Shown one piece after another: positions 1-8,808 of a stretch of DNA of 41,527 bases (within the stretch, counting starts at the first letter, position 1; the number at the start of each line of letters is the position of its first letter). The stretch is from an uncultured Clostridia bacterium (GTDB lineage: Bacteria > Bacillota > Clostridia > UBA1381): NCBI GenBank assembly GCA_944390955.1, contig CALXRY010000198.1:1-41527 (forward strand). Direction: 5' to 3'. Position numbers and translations under genes: made by a program. The notes below the pieces were generated by a model. It was not told the DNA's origin. It made no database searches and saw nothing but the letters and a program-made list of their open reading frames with translations.

Positions 1-108
1 GCAACTCAATTATACAGCAAAAAGGGGGTTATTGCTATATTTTTATTAAAAAATATTCAAAATCCCATAAAATCAAGGTTTTAATGAAAATTAAAATAAA
101 AAAACAGG

Positions 109-123
109 GTGTAAACTTTACAC
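109..123. promoter_or_regulatory. Perfect 7-1-7 palindrome, candidate operator
   Basis: The sequence GTGTAAA-C-TTTACAC is a perfect inverted repeat with one central base. It lies 28 bases before the first start codon of a four-gene carbohydrate operon. Half-sites of the TGTAAA type are common for LacI-family repressors, so it is a plausible sugar-responsive operator. No regulator gene of that family is in the window. I could not define a convincing -35/-10 pair in the very AT-rich first 150 bases. Confidence 0.5.
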
Positions 124-150
124 TACCTTTATTATATAGGAGGACATATT

Positions 151-1917
151 ATGAATAGTAGCTTAAGGACCGTGAAACATAAGGCCGACCTTTGCGTTGT
201 AGGCGGAGGGCTTTCAGGAATGTGCGCGGCCGTTGCGGCGGCAAGGCATGGGATAAAGGTAGTGCTGATGCACGATAGACCTGTTTTTGGAGGCAATGCG
301 TCAAGCGAGATCAGAATGTGGATATGCGGAGCACACGGTGAGAATAACCGTGAAACGGGAATTATAGAGGAGATAGCGCTTGAATCGCTTTACAGAAATC
401 CCTATAGGCGCTATCCGATGTGGGATTGTATTCTTTTTGAGCTGATAAAGAAGGAAGAGAATATAACGCCTATACTCAACTGCGCCTGCAACGATATAGA
501 AATGGATGGGAACAGGATAAAAAAGATATATGGTTATCAGACGACGACCCAGATGTGGCATGAAGTAGAGGCGGATTATTTTTCCGACTGCTCGGGTGAC
601 AGCATACTTGCGCCGCTCTCCGGTGCTGAATACAGATACGGAAGAGAAGGGCGAGGTGAGTTTGGCGAGAGCATAGCTCCGGAAAAATCCGATAAAAAAA
701 CTATGGGTATGACGTGCCTCATGCAGGCAAGACAGACTGAAAGACCGCATAAGTACATAGCTCCGTCATGGGCAAGGAAATTCACAAAAGAGGATCTGCC
801 CTACAGGATACCGAATATGGACGATCCGGAAGAAAATTTCTGGTATATGGAGATAGGCGGAGAGCAGGATATGATCCATGATACAGAGGAAATACGGGAT
901 GAGCTTATAAAGATCGCATACGGTATATGGGATTACATAAAGAACAGCGGAGAATACGACGCTGACAACTGGGAGCTTGACTTTGTCGGGTATCTGCCTG
1001 GAAAGAGGGAAAGCAGAAGATACGTCGGCGATTATATAATGAATCAGAATGACGTAAGCGCGGAAGGACGTTTTGACGATGTTATCGCTTACGGAGGCTG
1101 GACCATGGATGACCATCACCCGGGAGGTATAAACACGAACGAACCTCCGAATATATTCCATCCGGCTCCGTCGCCGTTCGGGATACCGTACAGATGCCTT
1201 TATTCCGTGAACATAGAGAATCTTTATTTTGCGGGAAGGAATATAAGCGTTACGCATACGGCGATGAGCGCAACGAGAGTTATGGCAACATGTGCGCTGC
1301 TCGGTCAGGCCGTAGGTACGGCAGCATATCTTGCGGTAAAATATGGTGCTACCCCGAGAGGTATATACAAAGAGCACATAAGAGAACTCCAGTATACTCT
1401 GATAGACGATGACTGTTGGCTGCCGTTCAGCAAGAAGGAGCTGTCGGAGATAACGAGAACGTCAAAAATATCGACAACCGGCAGAAACGCTGAAAAGCTG
1501 CTGAACGGAGTTGAGCGCCCTCGCGGAGATGAGAGCAATTGCTGGACAGGAAAAATTGGTGACACAATCATGTTCGGTTTTGACGGTGAAAGGGAAGTAA
1601 ATGAAGTGAGGTTCATTTTTAACAGCGACCTTAATCGTGAGACCGTAGGAGCGGGCAAATACCTAAAGGAAAAATCTACTATAAGCAATGTTTATAGGGA
1701 TAATCCAGGGCTTAATGTTCCGAAAACGCTTGTAAAGGATATGAGGACAGAGATACTTGACGAGTCAGGAGAGTGGCATGAGATAAATGGGGTGGCTGAT
1801 AATCATCAGCGGCTTGTAAAGTTGCCCGTAGGTAAAAAAGCTTACGGGATGAGATTTACGCTTCTGTCGACAAACGGAAACAGCGAAGCGGATATTTATT
1901 CGATTGATATAAGATAA
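151..1917 (+). CDS. FAD-dependent oxidoreductase (FAD_oxidored family) with C-terminal beta-sandwich domain
   Basis: This 588-residue protein has an N-terminal FAD-binding Rossmann fold: VVGGGLSG at about residues 16-23, then GGNASSEIRMW near 47-57. A second FAD-contact block, FAGRN at about 360-364, is followed by an S-A-T-R-V-M segment. This layout fits the FAD_oxidored family (PF12831-like) often found in glycan-degradation loci. Residues from about 440 to the end look like a galactose-binding-like (F5/8 type C) beta-sandwich. There is no signal peptide, so it should be cytoplasmic. The start is fixed by AGGAGG at 138-143. It is first in an operon with an SGNH hydrolase, a GHL6 glycosidase and a GH94 phosphorylase, which suggests it oxidises a sugar or sugar derivative. 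The substrate is not known. Confidence 0.8.
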   Translation: MNSSLRTVKHKADLCVVGGGLSGMCAAVAAARHGIKVVLMHDRPVFGGNASSEIRMWICGAHGENNRETGIIEEIALESLYRNPYRRYPMWDCILFELIKKEENITPILNCACNDIEMDGNRIKKIYGYQTTTQMWHEVEADYFSDCSGDSILAPLSGAEYRYGREGRGEFGESIAPEKSDKKTMGMTCLMQARQTERPHKYIAPSWARKFTKEDLPYRIPNMDDPEENFWYMEIGGEQDMIHDTEEIRDELIKIAYGIWDYIKNSGEYDADNWELDFVGYLPGKRESRRYVGDYIMNQNDVSAEGRFDDVIAYGGWTMDDHHPGGINTNEPPNIFHPAPSPFGIPYRCLYSVNIENLYFAGRNISVTHTAMSATRVMATCALLGQAVGTAAYLAVKYGATPRGIYKEHIRELQYTLIDDDCWLPFSKKELSEITRTSKISTTGRNAEKLLNGVERPRGDESNCWTGKIGDTIMFGFDGEREVNEVRFIFNSDLNRETVGAGKYLKEKSTISNVYRDNPGLNVPKTLVKDMRTEILDESGEWHEINGVADNHQRLVKLPVGKKAYGMRFTLLSTNGNSEADIYSIDIR

Positions 1918-1931
1918 AAGGAGTTTTTGTA

Positions 1932-2534
1932 ATGAGTAAGCTTGAACAGTACGAATGGGTTAATATATGGTATGATGAAGCGAACGACACGACGGGGACG
2001 CGAGTGCTTCTTGTGGGGGATTCGATAATGCTCGGATCAAGAAAATACGTGCAGCAGTATGCCGGAAAGGATATACACGTAGATATGATAGCAACGTCAA
2101 AGGCGCTTGACAATGAGCGCTATGCAAAGGAGCTTATGTATATGATAGCATCGGAGGATTATAAGCTCATACGCATAAACAACGGTCTTCATGGCTTCCA
2201 TCTTGACATTGCTGATTATGAAAGGGAGTATGATAAAATAATAAGCGGTATTATGGAACAGTATCCTGATGTAAAAGTAAAAATAGGAACGACGACACCG
2301 GCAACTGTTGACAAGAAGCCGGAGGAATTTTCCGAGCTGAATGATATAGTCCTTGAGCGCAATGAAGCGGCCAAGAGAATAGCGGAAAAATACGGTCTTG
2401 AATCAGACGACCTGTATGCCGTTACCTCAGTACATCCAGAGCTGCGTGTAGGTGACTTTGCGCATTTTAAGGAAGAGGGCTATGAGCTTATCGGAAAGCA
2501 TATAGCAGAAGACATTATAAAAAGCTTGGAATAA
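1932..2534 (+). CDS. SGNH/GDSL-type hydrolase, probable carbohydrate esterase
   Basis: The 200-residue protein shows the SGNH fold: VLLVGDSIMLGS near residues 25-36 holds the nucleophile serine (G-D-S), and the INNGLHG stretch supplies the block III asparagine. The C-terminal V-H-P segment near 162-164 and the D-F-A-H-F-K-E-E-G region are candidates for the catalytic histidine end. Family members remove acetyl or other acyl groups from sugars. It lacks a signal peptide, so it would act inside the cell. The start follows AAGGAG, 14 bases after the oxidoreductase gene, so the two are co-transcribed. It most likely de-esterifies the imported oligosaccharide before the phosphorylase and glycosidase act; that role is inferred. 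Confidence 0.8.
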   Translation: MSKLEQYEWVNIWYDEANDTTGTRVLLVGDSIMLGSRKYVQQYAGKDIHVDMIATSKALDNERYAKELMYMIASEDYKLIRINNGLHGFHLDIADYEREYDKIISGIMEQYPDVKVKIGTTTPATVDKKPEEFSELNDIVLERNEAAKRIAEKYGLESDDLYAVTSVHPELRVGDFAHFKEEGYELIGKHIAEDIIKSLE

Positions 2535-2549
2535 AGGAGCGGCTGAGAG

Positions 2550-4517
2550 ATGAAGCTGAGGTTTAGGCAAGTACATCTTGATTTCCATACAAGTGAAAAA
2601 ATAGACGGCATAGGAGCTGACTTTGATAAAAAGCAGTTTCAGGAGGCGCTCAAAAAAGGACATGTCGATTCGATAACGCTCTTTTCAAAATGCCATCATG
2701 GCTGGGCGTACCATCCGTCGGAAGCGAACGAGATGCACCCGCATCTTGAATTTGATCTTTTAAAAGCGCAGATTGAGGCGGCGCATGAGATCGGTGTAAA
2801 AACTCCGGTATATCTTTCTGCGGGACTTGATGAAAAAATGGCGCGCAGACATCCCGAATGGCTTATCAGAAACCGAGACGAGTCAACAACATGGGCGAAA
2901 AGCTTTGAGGAGCCCGGATATCATAAATTCTGCATGGCGTCTCCGTATCTTGAGTATCTGACAAAACAGATAGAGGAGGTGTGCAGGGATTATGATGCTG
3001 ATGGGATATTTCTTGATATAGCAGGGGTCCAGCCGTGCTTTTGTCAGAACTGTATAGCGGAGCGTGAGGCACTCGGGCTCGATCCATATGATGACGAAGC
3101 TGTCATGAAGCACGCCGAGCAGGTATATGCACGGTATGCGAAGGCTGCAAGAGAAGCCGTAGATAAGTATAAGCCGGGGCTGCCGCTGTTCCATAACGGC
3201 GGGCATATCCGTCAGGGGCGGAGGGATCTTGCGCACTATAATACGCATCTGGAGCTTGAGAGCTTGCCGACCGGCGGCTGGGGCTACGACCACTTTCCAT
3301 TTTCGGCAAGGTACTGTCAGGGATTGGGGATGGAATATCTTGGAATGACAGGTAAGTTCCACAGTTCATGGGGAGAATTCGGGGGCTTCAAGCATCCGAA
3401 CGCCCTGAGGTTTGAGGTGTCCCTTGCCGCGGCAAACGGTGCAAAGTGTTCTATAGGCGACCAGCTGCATCCGCGCGGGAAAATGGATATGACGACTTAT
3501 GAGCTTATAGGGCAGGCATATTCCGAGCTTGAGGAAAAGGAACCGTGGCTATATAATGTTGAGTCTGCAGCGGATGTTGCGGTGATAAGCCCCGAGGCAT
3601 ATACGGGAGCGATGAGTACAGGTCAGACCACACAGGTTGGAGCGTCAGGCAGCGGTGTGAGCCGCATGATGCTTGAAGGCAAGTACCTGTTTGACGTCGT
3701 TGATTTTGAGTCTGATCTCGAAAAATATAAGGTCGTGGTGCTGCCGGACATAATAAGGATAAATAAAAATCTTGAGGAAAAGCTCAGGGATTTCTGCAAA
3801 AACGGCGGAAAGATACTTGCTTCGGGGAAGTCCGGGCTTCGGGAGGACAGTGACGTGTTTTGCCTTGATATTGGGGCAGAGTGGGAGTCGGAAAACCCAT
3901 ACAGACCGGATTATTTTAGGCCGACGGAGCACATAGAAGGAATGGGCGATACCGGATATATCATGTACGGACACGGGCAGAAGATACGCCTTTGCGGTAC
4001 AGAGCTCGGTAGGCGCGAGGATCCTTATTTCAACAGGACAAGAGAGCATTTCTGTTCGCATAAGCATTCACCGGACAGCGGCGTATACGGCGGACCGGGT
4101 ATGACCGAAGGACCTGACGGGATATATATCGCATGGGACATTTTTGCGGACTATGCCGAAAGCGGCTGTATTGCCGATAAGCAGATAGTCATATATGCTA
4201 TTGACAGACTGCTTGCAGACAGAAAAACGCTTGCTACAGATCTGCCGGCGCAGGGAATAACGACACTTATGAAGCAGGGTGATAGGTATATATGCCATAT
4301 GCTTTATGCAAGTCCTGTAAAGCGCGGAAACGGCGTTGAGGTCATCGAGGACATCATGCCGGTGTATGATACAAAGCTGTCGCTTAAGCTAGATAAAGAG
4401 GTAGGCCGTGTATATCTTGCTCCGCAGATGGATGAGGTGCCGTTTAACATAAAGAACGGACGAATAGAGATAGAAATAAAGAAAATAGACTGCCATCAGA
4501 TGGTAGTATTTGAATAA
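2550..4517 (+). CDS. GHL6-type putative glycoside hydrolase
   Basis: This 655-residue protein matches the hypothetical glycosyl hydrolase 6 (GHL6) type: a TIM-barrel N-terminal half followed by a glutamine-amidotransferase-like, beta-galactosidase-trimerisation-like domain from roughly residue 340. Barrel-strand motifs visible include DGIFLDIAG at about 151-159, a likely acid-residue strand, and LFHNGGH near 213-219. The CFCQNC pair after the barrel strand is typical of this group. There is no signal peptide. The start is set by AAAGGAG at 2533-2539. Neighbours before and after are on the same strand with gaps under 20 bases. The reaction is not characterised; fucosidase-like or beta-galactosidase-like activities are possible, but the sequence does not decide between them. 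Confidence 0.75.
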   Translation: MKLRFRQVHLDFHTSEKIDGIGADFDKKQFQEALKKGHVDSITLFSKCHHGWAYHPSEANEMHPHLEFDLLKAQIEAAHEIGVKTPVYLSAGLDEKMARRHPEWLIRNRDESTTWAKSFEEPGYHKFCMASPYLEYLTKQIEEVCRDYDADGIFLDIAGVQPCFCQNCIAEREALGLDPYDDEAVMKHAEQVYARYAKAAREAVDKYKPGLPLFHNGGHIRQGRRDLAHYNTHLELESLPTGGWGYDHFPFSARYCQGLGMEYLGMTGKFHSSWGEFGGFKHPNALRFEVSLAAANGAKCSIGDQLHPRGKMDMTTYELIGQAYSELEEKEPWLYNVESAADVAVISPEAYTGAMSTGQTTQVGASGSGVSRMMLEGKYLFDVVDFESDLEKYKVVVLPDIIRINKNLEEKLRDFCKNGGKILASGKSGLREDSDVFCLDIGAEWESENPYRPDYFRPTEHIEGMGDTGYIMYGHGQKIRLCGTELGRREDPYFNRTREHFCSHKHSPDSGVYGGPGMTEGPDGIYIAWDIFADYAESGCIADKQIVIYAIDRLLADRKTLATDLPAQGITTLMKQGDRYICHMLYASPVKRGNGVEVIEDIMPVYDTKLSLKLDKEVGRVYLAPQMDEVPFNIKNGRIEIEIKKIDCHQMVVFE

Positions 4518-4530
4518 AGGAAGACGAACA

Positions 4531-6816
4531 ATGATGAGAAACCCATATTCTTTTGACAATAAAAAACGAGAAATAATAATAAGCAAATACAACACTCCGA
4601 CGCCGTGGATGAATTATCTGTCGAACGGGACGTTCCATACAATGATATCACAGGCCGGAGGCGGAGTGGCGTTTTACAAATCGCCGCAGATATGGAGGAT
4701 AAATCACTATAGGTTTTTCCATCTGCCCACAGACCGGAGCGGCTTTTATACATACATCCTCGACGGCAACGAGTACTGGAGCCCGACAAACGAGCCGTGC
4801 CGCGTAAAGCCTGAGGAATGGGAAGCGGCTCACGGTATGGGATATACGCGGTATATCGCAAAGCATAACGGCGTTAGCGTTACTGCACTGTATTTTGTGG
4901 GACAGTACGAAAACGCACTTGTCTGGAACCTGAAGCTCAAGTCGGACACAGATAAAACGATAAAGCTGTTTCCGTATGTGGAGCTCGGAATGATGGAATT
5001 TATGCGTGAGCTCCAGTGGCAGTGCTATAACAAGCACCAGCTCTCATGCTACAATATTGGCGATATACTTGTATATAAGTACGGTGTGGAGGATCAGCCG
5101 AAGCCGGACGAAACACCGCTCGTATATTTTGCGGCCGATACGGAGATAAGCGGCTTTGACTGCGACAGAGATGCGTTTGTGGGGAGCTACAGGAGCGAGG
5201 AGGACCCGCAGCGCGTGGAAGCTGGAAGCTGTACAGGCTCAACGATGTACGGAGGCGATCCGTGCTTTGCGCTTGAACTCGATATCGAGCTTAAGGCAGG
5301 CGAGGAAAAGACAGTGAATATCTTCCTCGGTACGGCGATGACAGAGGAGGATATTCAGAAAAGCGTATTACACTGCCGTGAGAAGGACTTTGTTGAAAGG
5401 TCGTTCAAGGCTCTCGGCGAGCATTGGGAGGGGTTCTTGAATAAATTCAGCTGCGAGCTTCCCGATAAGGATGCGGAAACGATGATAAACATATGGAACC
5501 CGTATCAGGCGGAGCGGAATTTTCAGTTCTCAAGGAATATAAGCTATTATGCAACGGGAACGTTCAGAGGAGTTGGAGTAAGAGATACGGCGCAGGATAT
5601 ACTTGCGATGGCACCGTTCGATACGGAGAGGGCAAAGGATAAGCTGAACCTTCTTTTGACACAGCAGTATAAGGACGGACACTGCAACCACTACTGCTTC
5701 CCTACAGAGGGCTGGGAACCGGTAACGAGGATACACTCCGACAACCATCTGTGGCTCATCATGACGGCATACAGCATAATCATGGAGGAAGGCAAGCTCG
5801 ATTACCTGAATACAGAAGTAGAATTTTATGATGAAGGCAAAGCTACAGTATGGGAGCATCTTAAGAAGTCGATAGACTTCACATGTTCACAGATAGGAGA
5901 GCATGGCTTCCCGCTGATGCTTTCGTCGGACTGGAACGATATGCTGTATAAGGTGTGCCGCAAGGGCAAGGGCGAGAGCATATGGACGAGTATGCAGTTC
6001 GGAACAGTATTAAAGATGATGTCGGAGCTTGCAGAGCTTATGGACGAGGACAGCTCCGTATATGAGAAGATGTATGATGAGCAGAAAGAACTCATTAATA
6101 CAACGGCGTGGGACGGAGAATGGTTCAGACGCTGTATAACGGACGAAGGACGCTTTATAGGGTCAAAGTCGGAGCCGCAGGCAAAGATATGGCTAAACAC
6201 ACAGAGTTGGTCCGTGATAAGCGGAATGGGAGATAAGGAGAAGCAGCTCAAGGCTATGGACAGCGTAAAGGAGTTGCTCGATACGGAGCTTGGAATAAAA
6301 AAGATAGACCCGGCGATGAAGGACTACCCGACAAAGGAGGACCCTCTGACGTATTACAATACGGGCTGCGGAGAGAACGGAAGTGTATTCTGCCATGCGA
6401 ATACATGGGCGGTAATAGCGGAATGTATGCTCGGCAGAGCGGACAGAGCATATAAGTATTATCATCAGCTTTTGCCGATGATAGCGCAGTCAAAGGCGGG
6501 AGAGGAACGCTACAGGGCGGAGCCGTATGTATATGCGTCCAATATATTCGGACCGGAGAGCGATAAATTCGGATTAGCGAATGTGAGCTGGCTCACGGGA
6601 ACGGCGGCGTGGATGTATATAGCGGTGACGCAGTATATCCTCGGTATAAAGCCGAGATGGGAAGGGCTTGAGATAAAGCCGTGCCTGCCTGAGGAGATGT
6701 TCCCGGTGAAGGTCACAAGAGAGTTCCGCGGCTGCAGATATGAGATAACGCTGAAAAGCAATGAGCCGCTGTTTATCCCACATGTGGATGGACGGAGAGA
6801 ACTGCATATAAAGTAA
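4531..6816 (+). CDS. GH94-type glycoside phosphorylase
   Basis: The 762-residue protein has the GH94 plan: an N-terminal beta-sandwich (NGTFHTMISQAGGG near residue 31), a helical linker, an (alpha/alpha)6 barrel and a C-terminal jelly roll. Diagnostic motifs are G-V-R-D-T-A-Q-D in the barrel, DWND at about 467-470 (the family's catalytic acid region), HANTWAV, and WLTGTAAWMY close to the end, which helps bind phosphate. The family cleaves beta-linked disaccharides with phosphate to give a sugar 1-phosphate. The ATG at 4531 is chosen because AAAGGAAG lies just before it; an upstream TTG at 4510 would sit inside the previous gene. Cellobiose, chitobiose, laminaribiose and other specificities exist in GH94, and this one cannot be assigned. 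Confidence 0.85.
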   Translation: MMRNPYSFDNKKREIIISKYNTPTPWMNYLSNGTFHTMISQAGGGVAFYKSPQIWRINHYRFFHLPTDRSGFYTYILDGNEYWSPTNEPCRVKPEEWEAAHGMGYTRYIAKHNGVSVTALYFVGQYENALVWNLKLKSDTDKTIKLFPYVELGMMEFMRELQWQCYNKHQLSCYNIGDILVYKYGVEDQPKPDETPLVYFAADTEISGFDCDRDAFVGSYRSEEDPQRVEAGSCTGSTMYGGDPCFALELDIELKAGEEKTVNIFLGTAMTEEDIQKSVLHCREKDFVERSFKALGEHWEGFLNKFSCELPDKDAETMINIWNPYQAERNFQFSRNISYYATGTFRGVGVRDTAQDILAMAPFDTERAKDKLNLLLTQQYKDGHCNHYCFPTEGWEPVTRIHSDNHLWLIMTAYSIIMEEGKLDYLNTEVEFYDEGKATVWEHLKKSIDFTCSQIGEHGFPLMLSSDWNDMLYKVCRKGKGESIWTSMQFGTVLKMMSELAELMDEDSSVYEKMYDEQKELINTTAWDGEWFRRCITDEGRFIGSKSEPQAKIWLNTQSWSVISGMGDKEKQLKAMDSVKELLDTELGIKKIDPAMKDYPTKEDPLTYYNTGCGENGSVFCHANTWAVIAECMLGRADRAYKYYHQLLPMIAQSKAGEERYRAEPYVYASNIFGPESDKFGLANVSWLTGTAAWMYIAVTQYILGIKPRWEGLEIKPCLPEEMFPVKVTREFRGCRYEITLKSNEPLFIPHVDGRRELHIK

Positions 6817-6977
6817 GATTTTTTAAAATGTTGAGGTGCTTGGTTTTCAATATATTTCAATATCGCTTGGCAATGCATATGTCTGCGAGTAAAATTATGG
6901 TATGTAACTGAATCAATATTAGGGGACTGCAGGGAGCGTTGGTGCCGGATCATACAGCATGGAGATCAGAGAGAGGA

Positions 6978-7023
6978 ACCGCAGGGAGGATTATGCGAAG
7001 CTTTGCATAATCCTCCCTGCGGT
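6978..7023. repeat. 46-bp near-perfect palindrome in a convergent intergenic gap
   Basis: The two arms around the GAAGCTTT centre pair over almost the whole 46 bases, with one central mismatch pair. The outer arms begin ACCGCAGGGAGG and end CCTCCCTGCGGT. The palindrome sits 161 bases after the GH94 gene and 4 bases before the MerR stop codon, so it could block transcription from both sides. Neither flank has a T-run, which makes it an unusual terminator. A dispersed palindromic repeat or the remnant of a small mobile element is the alternative. The rest of 6817-6977 shows nothing I can name. Confidence 0.7.
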
Positions 7024-7027
7024 GAAC

Positions 7028-7840
7028 TTACACTGTGCCGAAATCGTCAGCTGCGATTTCGACAATACTGCCGACATAAATCTGCACTTCACAAGTCCGT
7101 TCAAGAACCTTCGATACAACAAGATGTACTGTGAATGCCGGATCAACGACGTATTTTGTTTGAGTTGTCCGTAGTAACTTGCTCAGTATTTGTTTTCTGT
7201 TCTTTTCGGTGCAGTTGGCGTATAGGTATTTTCCGTTTGGCAACACCTTTAGTCCGTCTGTATCCACATAATGGGCATAAATGGTAAAGAGCCTTGCTGT
7301 TCCGTTTTCGGTGTATATACAGGCAAGATTCCCAAATGGAAATTGTTTCTTTACAGCAGTTGCAACTTTATCGTAGAAGTGACTTAGATAATTCCAAAGA
7401 TTATTAAGCGTTGGCATTTCCAATGTATTTGAAAGCAAAATAACGCGCTCCGGTAATTTTTTAATAAGAATACTGCTAAAATTTTGCTGCTCCTTCAATT
7501 TTCTCTTATAGTTTGCCTTTGTTGCTCTGATCTTTGATTTGCTGTATTGCAATGCCGCAATTTTTTCATCGGCTTTTTCTCTGCCTACGCTAAAAAGTCC
7601 ACGATTTTTCAAAATTATCATATTCCAAAACGCTTTTATCTCTTGCAAAAACAAGACCATATACTGCAAAGCACGTACGATATTCAGACGGACAATATCC
7701 TGCTCAGTATAATACCGGTAATTTGTACACTCGTCTTTTTTGCTTGGCTTCACCAAGCCGATCATATTATAATGCCGCAGCGTTTCGCTCGTTGTATGGA
7801 CATCCTTTGCCGCTTTTCCCGCTGAAAAATATTTCTTCAT
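7028..7840 (-). CDS. MerR-family transcriptional regulator
   Basis: The 270-residue protein starts with a MerR winged-helix domain: FSAGKAAKDVHTTSETLRHY, then NMIGLVKPSK and NYRYYTEQDIVRL. A coiled-coil helix follows, and then a C-terminal domain with LPNGKYL and CEVQIYV that resembles GyrI/BmrR-type effector-binding folds. It should bind the dyad in the 19-bp spacer of the divergent promoter and switch on the neighbouring ABC genes. I chose the ATG at 7840 because it begins the HTH domain directly; an upstream in-frame ATG at 7921 would overlap the promoter. It is divergent from the ABC ATPase gene. The effector is not known; a peptide antibiotic or hydrophobic compound is likely by analogy. 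Confidence 0.85.
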   Translation of the reverse strand: MKKYFSAGKAAKDVHTTSETLRHYNMIGLVKPSKKDECTNYRYYTEQDIVRLNIVRALQYMVLFLQEIKAFWNMIILKNRGLFSVGREKADEKIAALQYSKSKIRATKANYKRKLKEQQNFSSILIKKLPERVILLSNTLEMPTLNNLWNYLSHFYDKVATAVKKQFPFGNLACIYTENGTARLFTIYAHYVDTDGLKVLPNGKYLYANCTEKNRKQILSKLLRTTQTKYVVDPAFTVHLVVSKVLERTCEVQIYVGSIVEIAADDFGTV

Positions 7841-7859
7841 TTTATTTTCTACTATTCTA

Positions 7860-7890
7860 TTGACATTTGTGTTACACAAAGGTTTATAAT
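7860..7890 (+). promoter_or_regulatory. MerR-type promoter with 19-bp spacer and internal dyad
   Basis: TTGACA (7860-7865) and TATAAT (7885-7890) are perfect consensus elements but are 19 bases apart instead of 17. Such long spacers are the hallmark of promoters that MerR proteins activate by twisting DNA. The spacer starts with the dyad TTTGTG-TTA-CACAAA (7866-7880). It reads toward the ABC ATPase gene at 7957, and the merR-like gene starts at 7840 on the other strand. The arrangement strongly implies that the neighbouring MerR protein controls this promoter. Confidence 0.85.
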
Positions 7891-7956
7891 ATATTATAGC
7901 ATAGGACATTGTGCAAATCAATAGGTATATAGATGCTGTTTAGGAGGAATAGCTGA

Positions 7957-8808
7957 ATGATAGAACTTATACAAGTAACGAAACGGTACGGGCAGGTAGC
8001 AGTGCTGAAAGATATTACCCTTTCGATAGATAAACCGGGGCTCTATTGCTTGCTCGGCAGAAACGGTGCGGGCAAAACAACGCTTCTCAAATCGATTGCC
8101 GGGCATCAAAACATTACAGAAGGCGTTATTAAAGTTGACGGCAAGGTAATAACAACGTCAACCTTAGATACGGGCGTCAGCTATATTGAAAACTTTGCAA
8201 GGCATTTTAATCTTCCGGTGCGGAAGCTGCTGAGGATTGCTTCAGAAGTAAACCCCAGCTATGATTATGATTTTGCCGCGGAAATGATGGAACGTTTTGA
8301 GCTGGACGGAAAAAAGAAGTTTAATCAGCTTTCTCTCGGCATGAAAACGATGGTTTCAACGATTATCTGTTTGGCGAGCAATAAAGATGTCGTTCTTTTG
8401 GATGAGCCCGTGCTTGGCTTTGACGCGATCATGCGCGTTGAGTTTTACGATATGCTTGCAGAAAGCTTTCGGAAACACCCGCGAATTATTATTGTATCGA
8501 CCCACATCATTGAGGAAATTGCAAAGACGATTCAAAAGCTGATAATTATAGATAAAGGAAGTATCCGATTCTTTGATACGCTGCAGTCAGTTGGAACAAA
8601 GGCCTTCAGCATCAGTGGACTTCAAAAAGACGTGGAGGCTGTGACGCGGGATCTGAATATCATCGGCTGGGATACTGTCGGAGGTCTTGCAACAGCATAT
8701 ATTTTTGATGAGCCGCCAAAACAGAGCGGTTCGTTGGAAATACAGCCGCTGTCTTTGCAGGACTTCTTTATACAAACAGTCGGACGTAAGGGAGGTGCAA
8801 TAAGATGA
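7957..8808 (+). CDS. ABC transporter ATP-binding protein
   Basis: The 283-residue ATPase has Walker A GRNGAGKTT at 34-42, an ABC signature reduced to LSLGM at about 125-129, and Walker B VVLLDEP at 145-151. The Q-loop position appears to carry Glu (YIENF near 76-80), as in YtrB/BcrA-like exporters. The last 70 residues form a C-terminal extension ending in a LSLQDFFI motif typical of this group. AGGAGG lies just upstream. Its stop overlaps the start of the membrane gene by 4 bases, so the two are translationally coupled. It should power a small two-component exporter or a sensor/resistance transporter in the inner membrane, probably induced by the adjacent MerR regulator. Confidence 0.9.
   Translation: MIELIQVTKRYGQVAVLKDITLSIDKPGLYCLLGRNGAGKTTLLKSIAGHQNITEGVIKVDGKVITTSTLDTGVSYIENFARHFNLPVRKLLRIASEVNPSYDYDFAAEMMERFELDGKKKFNQLSLGMKTMVSTIICLASNKDVVLLDEPVLGFDAIMRVEFYDMLAESFRKHPRIIIVSTHIIEEIAKTIQKLIIIDKGSIRFFDTLQSVGTKAFSISGLQKDVEAVTRDLNIIGWDTVGGLATAYIFDEPPKQSGSLEIQPLSLQDFFIQTVGRKGGAIR

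Noticed and set aside
766-1377. 203-residue minus-strand open frame
   Set aside because: It is antisense to the FAD oxidoreductase gene, without any recognisable domain.
6959-7174. Open frame crossing the long palindrome
   Set aside because: It runs through the palindrome and into the MerR gene on the other strand, with no ribosome site.
7841-7921. Extended N-terminus of the MerR gene from ATG 7921
   Set aside because: The extension would cover the divergent promoter and adds residues before the HTH that the family does not have.
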